Origin: Accumulibacter sp.
Lineage (GTDB): Bacteria; Pseudomonadota; Gammaproteobacteria; Burkholderiales; Rhodocyclaceae
Assembly (NCBI RefSeq): GCF_023806625.1
Contig: NZ_JAMTDX010000112.1
Span: forward strand, 1 to 54,347
Direction of reading: 5' to 3'
DNA length: 54,347 nt
Part shown: in pieces, positions 21,645-29,168 of the stretch
Layout of the letters: each line of letters begins with the position of its first letter
Numbering within the stretch: position 1 is the stretch's first letter
The notes under the pieces: model-generated
Databases searched by the model: none
The model's input: only the letters and a program-made list of their open reading frames with translations
What the model was told of the DNA's origin: nothing
Made by a program: the position numbers and the translations under genes

Positions 21645-22505
21645 ATGGCTCGTGCGCTGGCATTACCGACGGTATCTGCGGTCGGAAGCATCGACGCCTA
21701 TATCCAGGCAGTCAGGCAATTCCCGCTGCTCAGCGAGGAAGAGGAGCTGACGCTGGCCACCCGCTTTCGTGAGGAAGATGACCTCGACGCTGCGCGGCAG
21801 CTCGTCCTGTCGCATTTGCGCCTGGTCGTCGCCATCTCGCGGGGCTACCTGGGTTACGGCCTGCCGCATGCCGACCTGATTCAGGAGGGCAACGTCGGCC
21901 TGATGAAGGCGGTCAAGCGCTTCGACCCGCGGCGCGGCGTGCGGCTCGTCTCCTTCGCCATCCACTGGATCAAAGCCGAGATTCACGAGTACGTGCTGAG
22001 GAACTGGCGAATGGTCAAGGTGGCGACGACCAAGGCCCAGCGCAAGCTGTTCTTCAACCTGCGCAGCCTCAAGGGGGACAGCGAGGTTCTGACGGCACCA
22101 CAGGTGGCCCAGATTGCCCAGCGGCTGAGCGTGAAACCCGACGAGGTCGTCGAAATGGAAGCTCGCTTCTCAGGTCATGAACTGGCCATCGACGGCAACG
22201 CCGAAGACGACGAGGGATTGGCGCCCATCGCTTATCTGGCCGACCATTCGTCGGGCCCGGAAGAGGTGTTGCAGGCACGCGCCAGAGACCAGCTGCAGGG
22301 CGAAGGGCTGCAGAGCGCTCTGGTCAGCCTCGATCCGAGGAGCCGGCGCGTGATTGAAGCCCGCTGGCTGGCCGAGGACAACCCGGCGACGCTCCATGAA
22401 CTCGCCGCCGAGTACGGTGTATCGGCCGAACGAATTCGCCAGATCGAGGTCAGGGCATTGCAGAAGATGCGCGCCACTCTGCAGCCGCTGGCCGAAACCC
22501 GCTGA
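21645..22505 (+). CDS. rpoH: RNA polymerase heat-shock sigma factor (sigma-32)
   Basis: 286 residues, close to the 284 of E. coli RpoH. It directs RNA polymerase to heat-shock promoters. Region 2 is seen in LRLVVAISRGYLGYGLPHADLIQEGN (core part HADLIQEGNVGLMKAV) and FAIHWIKAEIHEYVLRNWR. The RpoH box QRKLFFNLR, which separates this group from other sigma-70 factors, is intact. Region 4.2 ends with LHELAAEYGVSAERIRQIE. The ATG at 21645 follows an AAGGAGG ribosome site; the frame extends upstream but through the CIRCE element. Regulation by HrcA is suggested by that element. Confidence 0.95.
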   Translation: MARALALPTVSAVGSIDAYIQAVRQFPLLSEEEELTLATRFREEDDLDAARQLVLSHLRLVVAISRGYLGYGLPHADLIQEGNVGLMKAVKRFDPRRGVRLVSFAIHWIKAEIHEYVLRNWRMVKVATTKAQRKLFFNLRSLKGDSEVLTAPQVAQIAQRLSVKPDEVVEMEARFSGHELAIDGNAEDDEGLAPIAYLADHSSGPEEVLQARARDQLQGEGLQSALVSLDPRSRRVIEARWLAEDNPATLHELAAEYGVSAERIRQIEVRALQKMRATLQPLAETR

Positions 22506-22635
22506 TCAGGCTGGCCACGGGCAACGGCCAAATCCGATCGACGGCAGGCTCCCGGGATCAGAGTACCGCAGCGCGTGCGCCGACTCCCAGACCGGGGAGC
22601 GCAGTGGCTTGCACCCCGGTCGCACCCCGTGATGA

Positions 22636-23295
22636 CTAGCGGCTGCGCGTCGCCGCGTACTCGGCGACCGCGACGATCTCCTCGTCGCTCAGTCGCCGGG
22701 CGATGTCGCGCATGACCCGCGCTTCGTCGTTGTTGCGGCTGCCGTCCTTGTAGGCCTTGAGCTGATTCTCGAGGTAGTTCGCGTGCTGCCCGCCGATCGC
22801 CGGCGCCAGCACGGTCGGCGCCCGGCTCATCAGCTTGGCCCAGTCCCGATTCCCCTCGCCGTGCTGTCCGTGGCAACCGACACACGCCGGAACGACATCC
22901 GGACGTCCCTTGCCCTTGAGGAAGATCTGCTGACCCTGCGCGAGCAGCGCCTTGTTCGACACTTCCTCGGCCCTGATCTGCTGTTTGGCGAAGTACGCGG
23001 CGATGTCGGGGAGATCGACGTCGGCGACGGCCTGGGCCTGCGGCTGCATCTGCTCGTTCTTGCGCCGGCCGGCCTTGAAATCGTGGACCTGCTTGATGAT
23101 GTATTCGGGCACCTGGCCGGCCAGCTTCGGCCATGGGTCGGCGGGTGGTGGCAGCGCAATGCTGTTGCCATCGGCACCGTGGCAGGCCGCGCAAACTGCC
23201 GACTTGGCCTGCCCGAGTTCGGCATTTCCAGCGGCAAGCGCGACACCGGTGACCCCGAGAAATGCCACGCCGAGCATGGACACGGTCTTGAACAT
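22636..23295 (-). CDS. Diheme cytochrome c4-type protein
   Basis: 219-residue periplasmic electron carrier. A signal peptide ends near residue 21 (GVALAAG), followed by two cytochrome c domains with heme motifs CAACH (residues 35-39) and CVGCH (138-142). Methionine ligands are likely in EQMQPQA and ARVMRDIA, each about 45-60 residues after its heme site. The length and two-domain layout fit cytochrome c4, a donor to terminal oxidases. The gene diverges from the cytochrome oxidase cluster across a perfect palindrome, which suggests joint control and use as a donor to that oxidase. The ATG at 23295 is chosen over an upstream in-frame ATG because it starts the signal peptide. Confidence 0.9.
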   Translation of the reverse strand: MFKTVSMLGVAFLGVTGVALAAGNAELGQAKSAVCAACHGADGNSIALPPPADPWPKLAGQVPEYIIKQVHDFKAGRRKNEQMQPQAQAVADVDLPDIAAYFAKQQIRAEEVSNKALLAQGQQIFLKGKGRPDVVPACVGCHGQHGEGNRDWAKLMSRAPTVLAPAIGGQHANYLENQLKAYKDGSRNNDEARVMRDIARRLSDEEIVAVAEYAATRSR

Positions 23296-23360
23296 GTTCC
23301 TTCCTTCCTCCCCACGGGGCAAAATTGGACTTGGCATAACGGCATCCATTCTGTCATAAT

Positions 23361-23381
23361 CCTGCGACAGATTGTCGCAGG
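23361..23381. promoter_or_regulatory. Perfect palindrome between cytochrome c4 and cox3 genes
   Basis: CCTGCGACA, three bases (GAT), TGTCGCAGG: a perfect 9-bp inverted repeat with operator-like spacing, located 65 bases from the cytochrome start and 89 bases from the cox3 start. The GCGAC-N5-GTCGC core resembles the sites of RegA/PrrA/RoxR-type redox response regulators, which often control oxidase genes, but this match is an inference from memory of a loose consensus. Confidence 0.55.
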
Positions 23382-23392
23382 CAGGGTATTAT
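23364..23392 (+). promoter_or_regulatory. Possible promoter of the cox cluster
   Basis: GCGACA (23364-23369) and TATTAT (23387-23392) are 17 bases apart and could act as -35 and -10 boxes. The -35 box lies in the left arm of the palindrome, so a protein bound there would act on this promoter. The -10 is good and the -35 only moderate (GACA conserved). Confidence 0.4.
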
Positions 23393-23470
23393 GAAGAGTC
23401 ATTACTCTGCTGGCAACCGGGCTTGCCGAGAGCAGGCGATCAACCAGGAACACGAAGGGGAGGAGTCGCG

Positions 23471-24229
23471 ATGTCCCAACATGATGTTGCCCATCACCAT
23501 GCCGGCCATGCCCACTGGGATACCAGCATCTGGCCTGCGATCATCAGTCTCGGCATCCTCGCGTGGGCCCTGGCCTTCTCGTTCCACTTCGTCTATCACC
23601 AGAGCTTCACGGCGCTGATCGTCTTCGGCATTGGCCTGCCGATGATCGTCGGCGGCATCGCCGGATGGACCAGCGAATCGATGGGCAAGGGAGAAGGCCT
23701 CGCCTACGGCGCAATGGGCTGGTTCATCCTCGCCGAGGCGATGATCTTCGTCACGTTCTTCGTCTACTACTGGTACATGCGCCTGATGGCCCCCTCGTGG
23801 CCACCGCCCGGCACGCCGCAACTGCCGGTCGTCTTTCCGCTGGTGATGACCGCCGTCCTGGTCACTTCGTCGGTGACCATCCACATGGCTGAGGAGCACA
23901 TGCACGATGGCAACAAGGCAGCCTTCCTGAAATGGCTCCTGCTGACCATCGCCCTCGGCGCGACCTTCCTCGGCATGTCGGTCTATGAATGGAACCATCT
24001 GATCCACAGCGGCTTCACGATCGCCACCAACAGCTTTGGCACCACCTTCTACTCGATCACTGGCCTGCACGGCTCGCACGTCGTCGTCGGTCTCGGCATC
24101 TTTCTCGCCGGGCTCCTTCCTGCGCTCAAGGGAAACATTTCCGAAAGCTTCTGGCGGACCGCCAGCCTCTATTGGCACTTCGTGGACATAATTTGGTTCT
24201 TCGTCGTCTCGCAGGTCTACTTCTGGTAG
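23471..24229 (+). CDS. coxC: Cytochrome c oxidase subunit III
   Basis: 252-residue membrane subunit of an aa3-type oxidase, with a histidine-rich N-terminus (SQHDVAHHHAGHAHWD) and seven hydrophobic segments. Family marks include GWFILAEAMIFVTFFVYYWY, VTIHMAEEH, TGLHGSHVVVGLGIF and the terminal WHFVDIIWFFVVSQVYFW. The ATG at 23471 is preceded by GGGGAGGAG; an open extension upstream of 33 codons has no similarity. It is first in the cluster, an unusual place, since cox3 normally follows cox1. The end of the gene overlaps the start of the SCO gene. Confidence 0.93.
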   Translation: MSQHDVAHHHAGHAHWDTSIWPAIISLGILAWALAFSFHFVYHQSFTALIVFGIGLPMIVGGIAGWTSESMGKGEGLAYGAMGWFILAEAMIFVTFFVYYWYMRLMAPSWPPPGTPQLPVVFPLVMTAVLVTSSVTIHMAEEHMHDGNKAAFLKWLLLTIALGATFLGMSVYEWNHLIHSGFTIATNSFGTTFYSITGLHGSHVVVGLGIFLAGLLPALKGNISESFWRTASLYWHFVDIIWFFVVSQVYFW

Positions 24230-25011
24230 CCGTCCCCGCCCTGGCCTACGCGATCGGCGAGCCGACCCGCTACAGTTCGCCGGACACGTCGATCATGCGC
24301 ATCGACGAGCCCCGCTACCTCGGCGCGCGCCTCGACGGCGAGCTCGGTTTCACCGACAGTGAAGGGCAGGTCTTCCGCCTCGGTGAACTGCTCGGCAAGC
24401 CGATGATCCTCCTGCTCTCATACTACGGATGCGACGGAACCTGCCCGACGATGAACAGCGAACTGGCCAAGGTTCTTGCGAAAGTCGATCGCTTCCGGCT
24501 TGGCGAGGACTACCGCGTGCTCACCGTCTCGTTCGACAAGCGCGACTCGTCGGCCAGCGCGGCGGCGTTCCTGAGCAGGACGGGCGGCATTCCCGACGCG
24601 TGGCGGGCGGGTTGGCGGCACGCCGTGCTCTCCGGACAGGACGTCGAGGACTTTGCCGGCGGCGTCGGCTTCCGGTTCTTCTGGTCGGATGCGGCAAAGG
24701 CGTTCCTGCACCCGAACGTCCTGGTCTTCCTGACGCCGGAAGGCAGGGTGGCGCGCTACATCTATGGCACGCGGATGGACGCAGCGGCGATCGAGCTGGC
24801 ACTGACCGAAGCCGATTGGGAACGCATCGCCAACTCGACTGCCGTCTTCGACATGGTCACCGGCGCGTGCTTCAGCTACAACTATGAAGAAGGCAGGTAT
24901 CAACTGAATTACTCGCTGCTCGCGGGTGTGGGTTCTCTGCTTCTCGGCCTGAGCCTGATCGGACTGGGAGCGTGGGCTTATCGGAGGAAGATCGGGAGGT
25001 TGCATGAATAG
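24193..25011 (+). CDS. SCO1/SenC-family copper chaperone with C-terminal membrane anchor
   Basis: 272-residue thioredoxin-fold protein thought to deliver copper to the CuA site of subunit II. The TTG at 24193 is taken as start because it gives a complete signal peptide (LRRLAGLLLVAVPALAYA) and the frame contains no better start; it lies 37 bases inside cox3. The copper motif CDGTC is at residues 80-84, and the conserved histidine is in FLHPNVLVF. Unlike ordinary SCO proteins it has a C-terminal membrane helix (LLAGVGSLLLGLSLIGLGAW). It overlaps cox2 by 8 bases. A second SCO gene lies after cox1. Confidence 0.85.
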   Translation: MVLRRLAGLLLVAVPALAYAIGEPTRYSSPDTSIMRIDEPRYLGARLDGELGFTDSEGQVFRLGELLGKPMILLLSYYGCDGTCPTMNSELAKVLAKVDRFRLGEDYRVLTVSFDKRDSSASAAAFLSRTGGIPDAWRAGWRHAVLSGQDVEDFAGGVGFRFFWSDAAKAFLHPNVLVFLTPEGRVARYIYGTRMDAAAIELALTEADWERIANSTAVFDMVTGACFSYNYEEGRYQLNYSLLAGVGSLLLGLSLIGLGAWAYRRKIGRLHE

Positions 25012-25798
25012 GAAACTCAAGCACTGGGCAGGGTCGGCCTTGATCGCGTTGCTCTCTGGCGGCGTCATCGCCGCGGCTGCGGCGGCTCAGTCCAGCGAGG
25101 CGGTGTCGGAAGCGGGAGGCAAGTCGCTGGTGCAGTATCTGCAGAAAGGTGAAGGTCGGATCACCGACCCGGCTCCCGGTTGGGACTACCTGTGGACGGA
25201 AGTGATCATCGACATCACGGTGATCGGCATCCTCTTCGCCCTGATGACTGCCTACTTCATCTGGCGCTACCGTCGGGTACCGGGTGGCCCGACGGTGGGC
25301 AGTGGTCCGACGCTGTCGACGGCCGCGGCCGTCGGTTGGGTCGTCATTCCGACCTTCGTCTTCATGGCCGATGACTTCTTCATCGCCGCCAACGGCTGGG
25401 TGCTGTGGAACAAGTACCGCGACGTTCCCGCCGAGCGGCTCGAGGTGCAGCTCGAATCGGGCATGTACAGCTGGGACTACACGTATCCCAACGGCGCGCG
25501 GACGCAGAACGAGCTGATCGTTCCGGCAGGCAAGCCCGTTCTGCTGCGCATGACCAGCCGCGACACGCTGCACAGCCACTTCATCCCCGATTTCCGGGTC
25601 AAGGAGGATTCGATGCCCGGCCGCGTGACCTACCTCTGGTTCCTGCCTCGTGAAGCAGGCAAGGAGCACGTGATCACCTGCGCCGAGTACTGCGGAGTGA
25701 TGCACTCGTACATGGCCGGACGCGTGATCGTCAAGACGCCGGAAGAGTTCAAGGCATGGTACGACGCGACTGGTGATTCCACCAGGAAGAGTAGTTGA
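25004..25798 (+). CDS. coxB: Cytochrome c oxidase subunit II
   Basis: 264-residue CuA subunit that receives electrons from cytochrome c in the periplasm. After a signal peptide (to about residue 28) come two membrane helices (ITVIGILFALMTAYFIW and AAAVGWVVIPTFVFM) and the cupredoxin domain. The CuA ligands are seen in CAEYCGVMHSYM (C226, C230, H234, M237) and in the earlier LHSHFIPDF histidine. There is no fused cytochrome c domain, so an external cytochrome such as the c4 protein encoded nearby would be the donor. The ATG overlaps the SCO stop and the gene is followed after 20 bases by cox1. Confidence 0.93.
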   Translation: MNRKLKHWAGSALIALLSGGVIAAAAAAQSSEAVSEAGGKSLVQYLQKGEGRITDPAPGWDYLWTEVIIDITVIGILFALMTAYFIWRYRRVPGGPTVGSGPTLSTAAAVGWVVIPTFVFMADDFFIAANGWVLWNKYRDVPAERLEVQLESGMYSWDYTYPNGARTQNELIVPAGKPVLLRMTSRDTLHSHFIPDFRVKEDSMPGRVTYLWFLPREAGKEHVITCAEYCGVMHSYMAGRVIVKTPEEFKAWYDATGDSTRKSS

Positions 25799-25818
25799 GT
25801 GACCGGAGGACGCGAGAC

Positions 25819-27390
25819 ATGAATCTGAAAGAATGGATCTTCACCACCGACCACAAGCGGGTGGGGGTGCTCTACCTGATCGGCTCGATCGCCGCCTTCA
25901 TCGTCGCCGGGGTCATGGCGCTGCTGATGCGGCTGGAGCTTTCGGCGGTTGGCCCAACGATCACCAGCAATCCGACGAGCTACAACGTCTGGCTCTACGC
26001 CCACGGCGCCGTGATGATCCTGGGCTTCCAGATCCCGGCGCTCACCGGCTTCTTCGCCAACTATTGCATTCCGCTGATGATCGGCGCCAAGGACGTCGCC
26101 TTCCCGCGGGTCAACGCCCTGTCGGTCTGGCTGTTCTACGTCGGGATCGTCCTCGCCCTGCTGACCTTCTTCGTACCTGATCCTCCCGACGTGATGTGGA
26201 CCGGCTACCCGCCGTACTCGACGATCACCACCGGTAACACGGCGCTATACACCTTCACCGTGCTGATCCTCGGCTTCGCGTCGATCATCGGCGGCGTCAA
26301 TTTCCTGACCACCATCGCCTACATGCGCGCGCCGGGTCTGACCTGGAACAAGCTCAACATCTTCGTCTGGTGCACGCTCGCCGCATTCGTCCTGCAGCTC
26401 ATCTTCGTGCCGGTTCTCGGGACCGCGGTGACGCTGATCAGCATGGACAAGTACCTTGGCACGCACTTTTTCGACCCGACTCGCGGCGGCGATGTCCTGA
26501 CCTATCAGAACCTGTTCTGGTTCTACTCGCACCCGGCCGTGTATGTCATCTTCCTGCCGTTCTTCGGCGTCCTCTTCGAGATCGTCGCCACCTTCGCCAA
26601 GAACAGGGTATTCAACTACAAGGCCGTGGTCTTCGGTGGAATCGGCGGCATAGTCCTGCTCGCCGGCGAGGTCTGGGTGCACCATCTCTATGTTTCAGGG
26701 ATGGTCGACTGGATCCGCGTCGGCCAGATGGTCACCACGCTGCTGATCTCGGTTCCCGTCGGACTGATGCTCATCGGACTCGTCGGAACGCTGTACAAGG
26801 GGTCGATCACCTTCGAGACGCCGATGCTCTACGCGCTCGGAGTGCTCTTCCTGTTCCTGATCGGTGGGCTGACCGGCATTCCGCTGGCCGTCACTTCGCT
26901 GACCCTGCACCTCTCGGACACGTATTACGTCGTCGGCCATTTTCATTACGTGATGGCCGTCGCCGGGACGTTCTCGATCTTCGCCGGGGTCTACTACTGG
27001 TTCCCGAAGATGACCGGCAGGATGTACAACGAGTTCTGGGGCAAGCTCGGCTTCTGGATCACCTTCGTCGGCACCAACATCGTTTTCTGGACGATGATGG
27101 ACATCGGCGTCAAGGGAATGCCGCGGCGCTACTACGACTACGCGCACTTCGCGCAGTTCGAGCCAGCGCACAAGCTGATGACCATCGGCGCGGTGATCCT
27201 CGGCGTCGGCTTTGCGATCGCCCTGCTCAACTGGATCATCGGCGCGATCAAGGGCAAGCCGGCCGGCAACAACCCATGGGGGTCGATGTCTCTGGAGTGG
27301 ACGACGGTTTCGCCGCCGCCACACGGCAACTGGCCGTCGCCACCCAGCGTCAGCGAGGAGTGGACGCCTTACGCCTACGGCAGGCGCTGA
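25819..27390 (+). CDS. coxA: Cytochrome c oxidase subunit I, A2-type
   Basis: 523-residue catalytic subunit with twelve membrane helices holding heme a, heme a3 and CuB. The low-spin heme ligand is H62 (YAHGAVMIL). The CuB histidine and the cross-linked tyrosine lie in YSHPAVY (residues 236-242), the histidine pair in WVHHLYVSGM, and the heme a3/a ligands in VVGHFHYVM. The glutamate of the usual HPEVY D-channel end is alanine here and YS precedes the HP; that YSHP pattern is the mark of A2-type heme-copper oxidases. The ATG at 25819 has a GGAGGA ribosome site; an in-frame TTG at 25795 is less likely. Confidence 0.94.
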   Translation: MNLKEWIFTTDHKRVGVLYLIGSIAAFIVAGVMALLMRLELSAVGPTITSNPTSYNVWLYAHGAVMILGFQIPALTGFFANYCIPLMIGAKDVAFPRVNALSVWLFYVGIVLALLTFFVPDPPDVMWTGYPPYSTITTGNTALYTFTVLILGFASIIGGVNFLTTIAYMRAPGLTWNKLNIFVWCTLAAFVLQLIFVPVLGTAVTLISMDKYLGTHFFDPTRGGDVLTYQNLFWFYSHPAVYVIFLPFFGVLFEIVATFAKNRVFNYKAVVFGGIGGIVLLAGEVWVHHLYVSGMVDWIRVGQMVTTLLISVPVGLMLIGLVGTLYKGSITFETPMLYALGVLFLFLIGGLTGIPLAVTSLTLHLSDTYYVVGHFHYVMAVAGTFSIFAGVYYWFPKMTGRMYNEFWGKLGFWITFVGTNIVFWTMMDIGVKGMPRRYYDYAHFAQFEPAHKLMTIGAVILGVGFAIALLNWIIGAIKGKPAGNNPWGSMSLEWTTVSPPPHGNWPSPPSVSEEWTPYAYGRR

Positions 27391-27404
27391 GCGCGGCGAG
27401 TCAC

Positions 27405-27434
27405 GGGGCGCCTTCGGGCGCCCTTTCCTTTTCC
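27405..27434 (+). terminator. Hairpin terminator after cox1 with TTCG loop
   Basis: GGGCGCC, TTCG loop, GGCGCCC (27406-27423), followed by TTTCCTTTTCC. The seven-base GC stem, stable tetraloop and T-rich tail starting 15 bases after the cox1 stop are typical of an intrinsic terminator. The downstream SCO-cyoE genes may be reached by read-through or have their own promoter. Confidence 0.75.
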
Positions 27435-27457
27435 AGCCTCTGCCTTCCGAAAGGCCG

Positions 27458-28096
27458 ATGAACAAGGATCGAACCTGGCTGATCTTGTCGATCGCCGGAC
27501 TGGCCCTGTCGCTGGCTGCCGCGGTCCTGATCTGGCATAGCCTACCCGGAGAGCGACTGCCGGCCCTGGATCCCCGCCAGTCGCGTCTCGCGTCGGCGAC
27601 GCTGCTTGACGACTCGCGACCGCTGCCGCCGTTCTCGTTGCTCCGGGAGCATGGCGGTTTCACCAACGGTGATCTGGCTGGCCGCTGGACGCTGCTCTTC
27701 TTCGGCTACACCTTTTGTCCGGATGTCTGCCCGACCACGCTGCTGCTCTTGCGCGAAGTCAAGACCCGTCTCGTCGCGGCCGGAGTCGCTCCGGCCCAGG
27801 TGGTGATGATCTCGGTCGATCCCGATCGGGATCTGCCCGAGACGCTGACCCACTACACGAGAGCCTTCGACCCCGAGTTCATCGGCGCGACCGGTGACGA
27901 CGACAGCCTGCGCGCATTGGTCAGTCATCTCGGCGTCTACTACCTGCGCCATGCCGAAGGAAAGAAGTCGGCTTATCTCGTCGACCACTCGGCGGCCATC
28001 TACCTGATCGACCCGCAGGGCAGGCTCAAGGCCGTCTTTTCGCCGCCACAGAATGTCGACGGGATGGTCGGCGACCTGCTCACGCTGATCCGCTGA
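27458..28096 (+). CDS. SCO1/SenC-family copper chaperone
   Basis: 212-residue membrane-anchored thioredoxin-fold protein with an N-terminal signal anchor (LILSIAGLALSLAAAVLIW), the copper motif CPDVC (C87, C91) in FFGYTFCPDVCPTT and the distal histidine in YLVDHSAAIYLI. It is a standard-length SCO involved in CuA maturation. It is separated from cox1 by a terminator-like hairpin and followed by cyoE after 75 bases. The ATG at 27458 has GAAAGG before it; the open frame upstream overlaps cox1 and is discarded. Two different SCO proteins in one cluster suggest division of labour or compensation for the absent Cox11 gene. Confidence 0.9.
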   Translation: MNKDRTWLILSIAGLALSLAAAVLIWHSLPGERLPALDPRQSRLASATLLDDSRPLPPFSLLREHGGFTNGDLAGRWTLLFFGYTFCPDVCPTTLLLLREVKTRLVAAGVAPAQVVMISVDPDRDLPETLTHYTRAFDPEFIGATGDDDSLRALVSHLGVYYLRHAEGKKSAYLVDHSAAIYLIDPQGRLKAVFSPPQNVDGMVGDLLTLIR

Positions 28097-28171
28097 AGTA
28101 CCGCGAGTGATGCGATGGCCAACGGCTTCCGGTGATAAACTGGCGCATCGACCGGCCAGCGTATCCGTTCA

Positions 28172-29065
28172 ATGAAGGCTACGACCCAACCTCCGATGCA
28201 TTCGACCATCCAGCGCCTGCAGGCCTTCGCCGCTCTGACCAAACCGCGCGTCGTATCGCTGATCGTCTTCTGCGCAGTGATCGGCATGTTCCTCGCCTCG
28301 CCCGGGCCGGTGCCGCTACCGATTCTCGCTTTCGGAACCGTCGGCATCGCGCTCGTCGCCGGCGCCGCTGCCGCGATCAACTGCCTGATCGAGGAACACA
28401 TCGACGCACGCATGGCGCGCACCAGGGCCAGACCACTGCCGCGAGGCACGATCGGCGTTTTCGAGACCTTCTTCTTTTCCGGAGTGCTCGGTGGCATCGG
28501 CCTGTCGCTGCTCTACCGCTTGGTCAATCCGTTGACCATGTGGCTGACCCTGGCCACCTTTGTCGGCTATGCGCTGATCTACACGATCTACCTGAAGCCG
28601 CGCACCTCGCAGAATATCGTCATCGGCGGTGCCGCCGGAGCGATGCCTCCGGTGCTTGGCTGGGCTGCGGTTACCGGACAGGCGCCGGCCGAGGCCTGGC
28701 TGCTCTTCCTGATCATCTTCGTCTGGACGCCGCCACACTTCTGGTCTCTGGCGCTCTACCGTGCGCGTGAGTACGCCGCGGCCGGACTTCCGATGCTGCC
28801 CGTGACGCACGGCGCCGAGTACACGCGCCTGCAGGTCTTCCTGTACACGGTGGGCCTGACGCTGGTCACGCTCGTCCCGTGGGTGATCGGGATGAGCGGT
28901 CTCCCCTATCTCGCCGCGGCCGTCGTCCTCGACGCGATCTTCCTCGGCCATGCGTGGATCGTCTGGCGACACTACTCGGACCAGGCTGCGCGCAGGACCT
29001 TCCGCTGGTCGATCATCTACCTCACGCTACTCTTTGCGGCGCTGCTCGTCGACCACGCGCTCTGA
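28172..29065 (+). CDS. cyoE: Protoheme IX farnesyltransferase (heme O synthase)
   Basis: 297-residue UbiA-family membrane enzyme that adds a farnesyl group to heme b, the first step to heme a for the adjacent oxidase. The opening [50 protein letters not shown] and PMLPVTHG marks are all present. The substrate motif usually reads NCxxDxxxDxxMxRT; here it is [20 protein letters not shown], so the first aspartate is a glutamate. No ctaA (heme a synthase) gene is seen nearby. Its end converges with mpl. Confidence 0.93.
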   Translation: MKATTQPPMHSTIQRLQAFAALTKPRVVSLIVFCAVIGMFLASPGPVPLPILAFGTVGIALVAGAAAAINCLIEEHIDARMARTRARPLPRGTIGVFETFFFSGVLGGIGLSLLYRLVNPLTMWLTLATFVGYALIYTIYLKPRTSQNIVIGGAAGAMPPVLGWAAVTGQAPAEAWLLFLIIFVWTPPHFWSLALYRAREYAAAGLPMLPVTHGAEYTRLQVFLYTVGLTLVTLVPWVIGMSGLPYLAAAVVLDAIFLGHAWIVWRHYSDQAARRTFRWSIIYLTLLFAALLVDHAL

Positions 29066-29168
29066 CCGAGCCGCGACCCCGGGGAGAGCGAAGCCTCATC
29101 GGCAGCGACGCTCGGTTGCCTGGTCACCGGGCGACGATCGATTGCCCGGCCTCCTTCCCGGACGGCGC

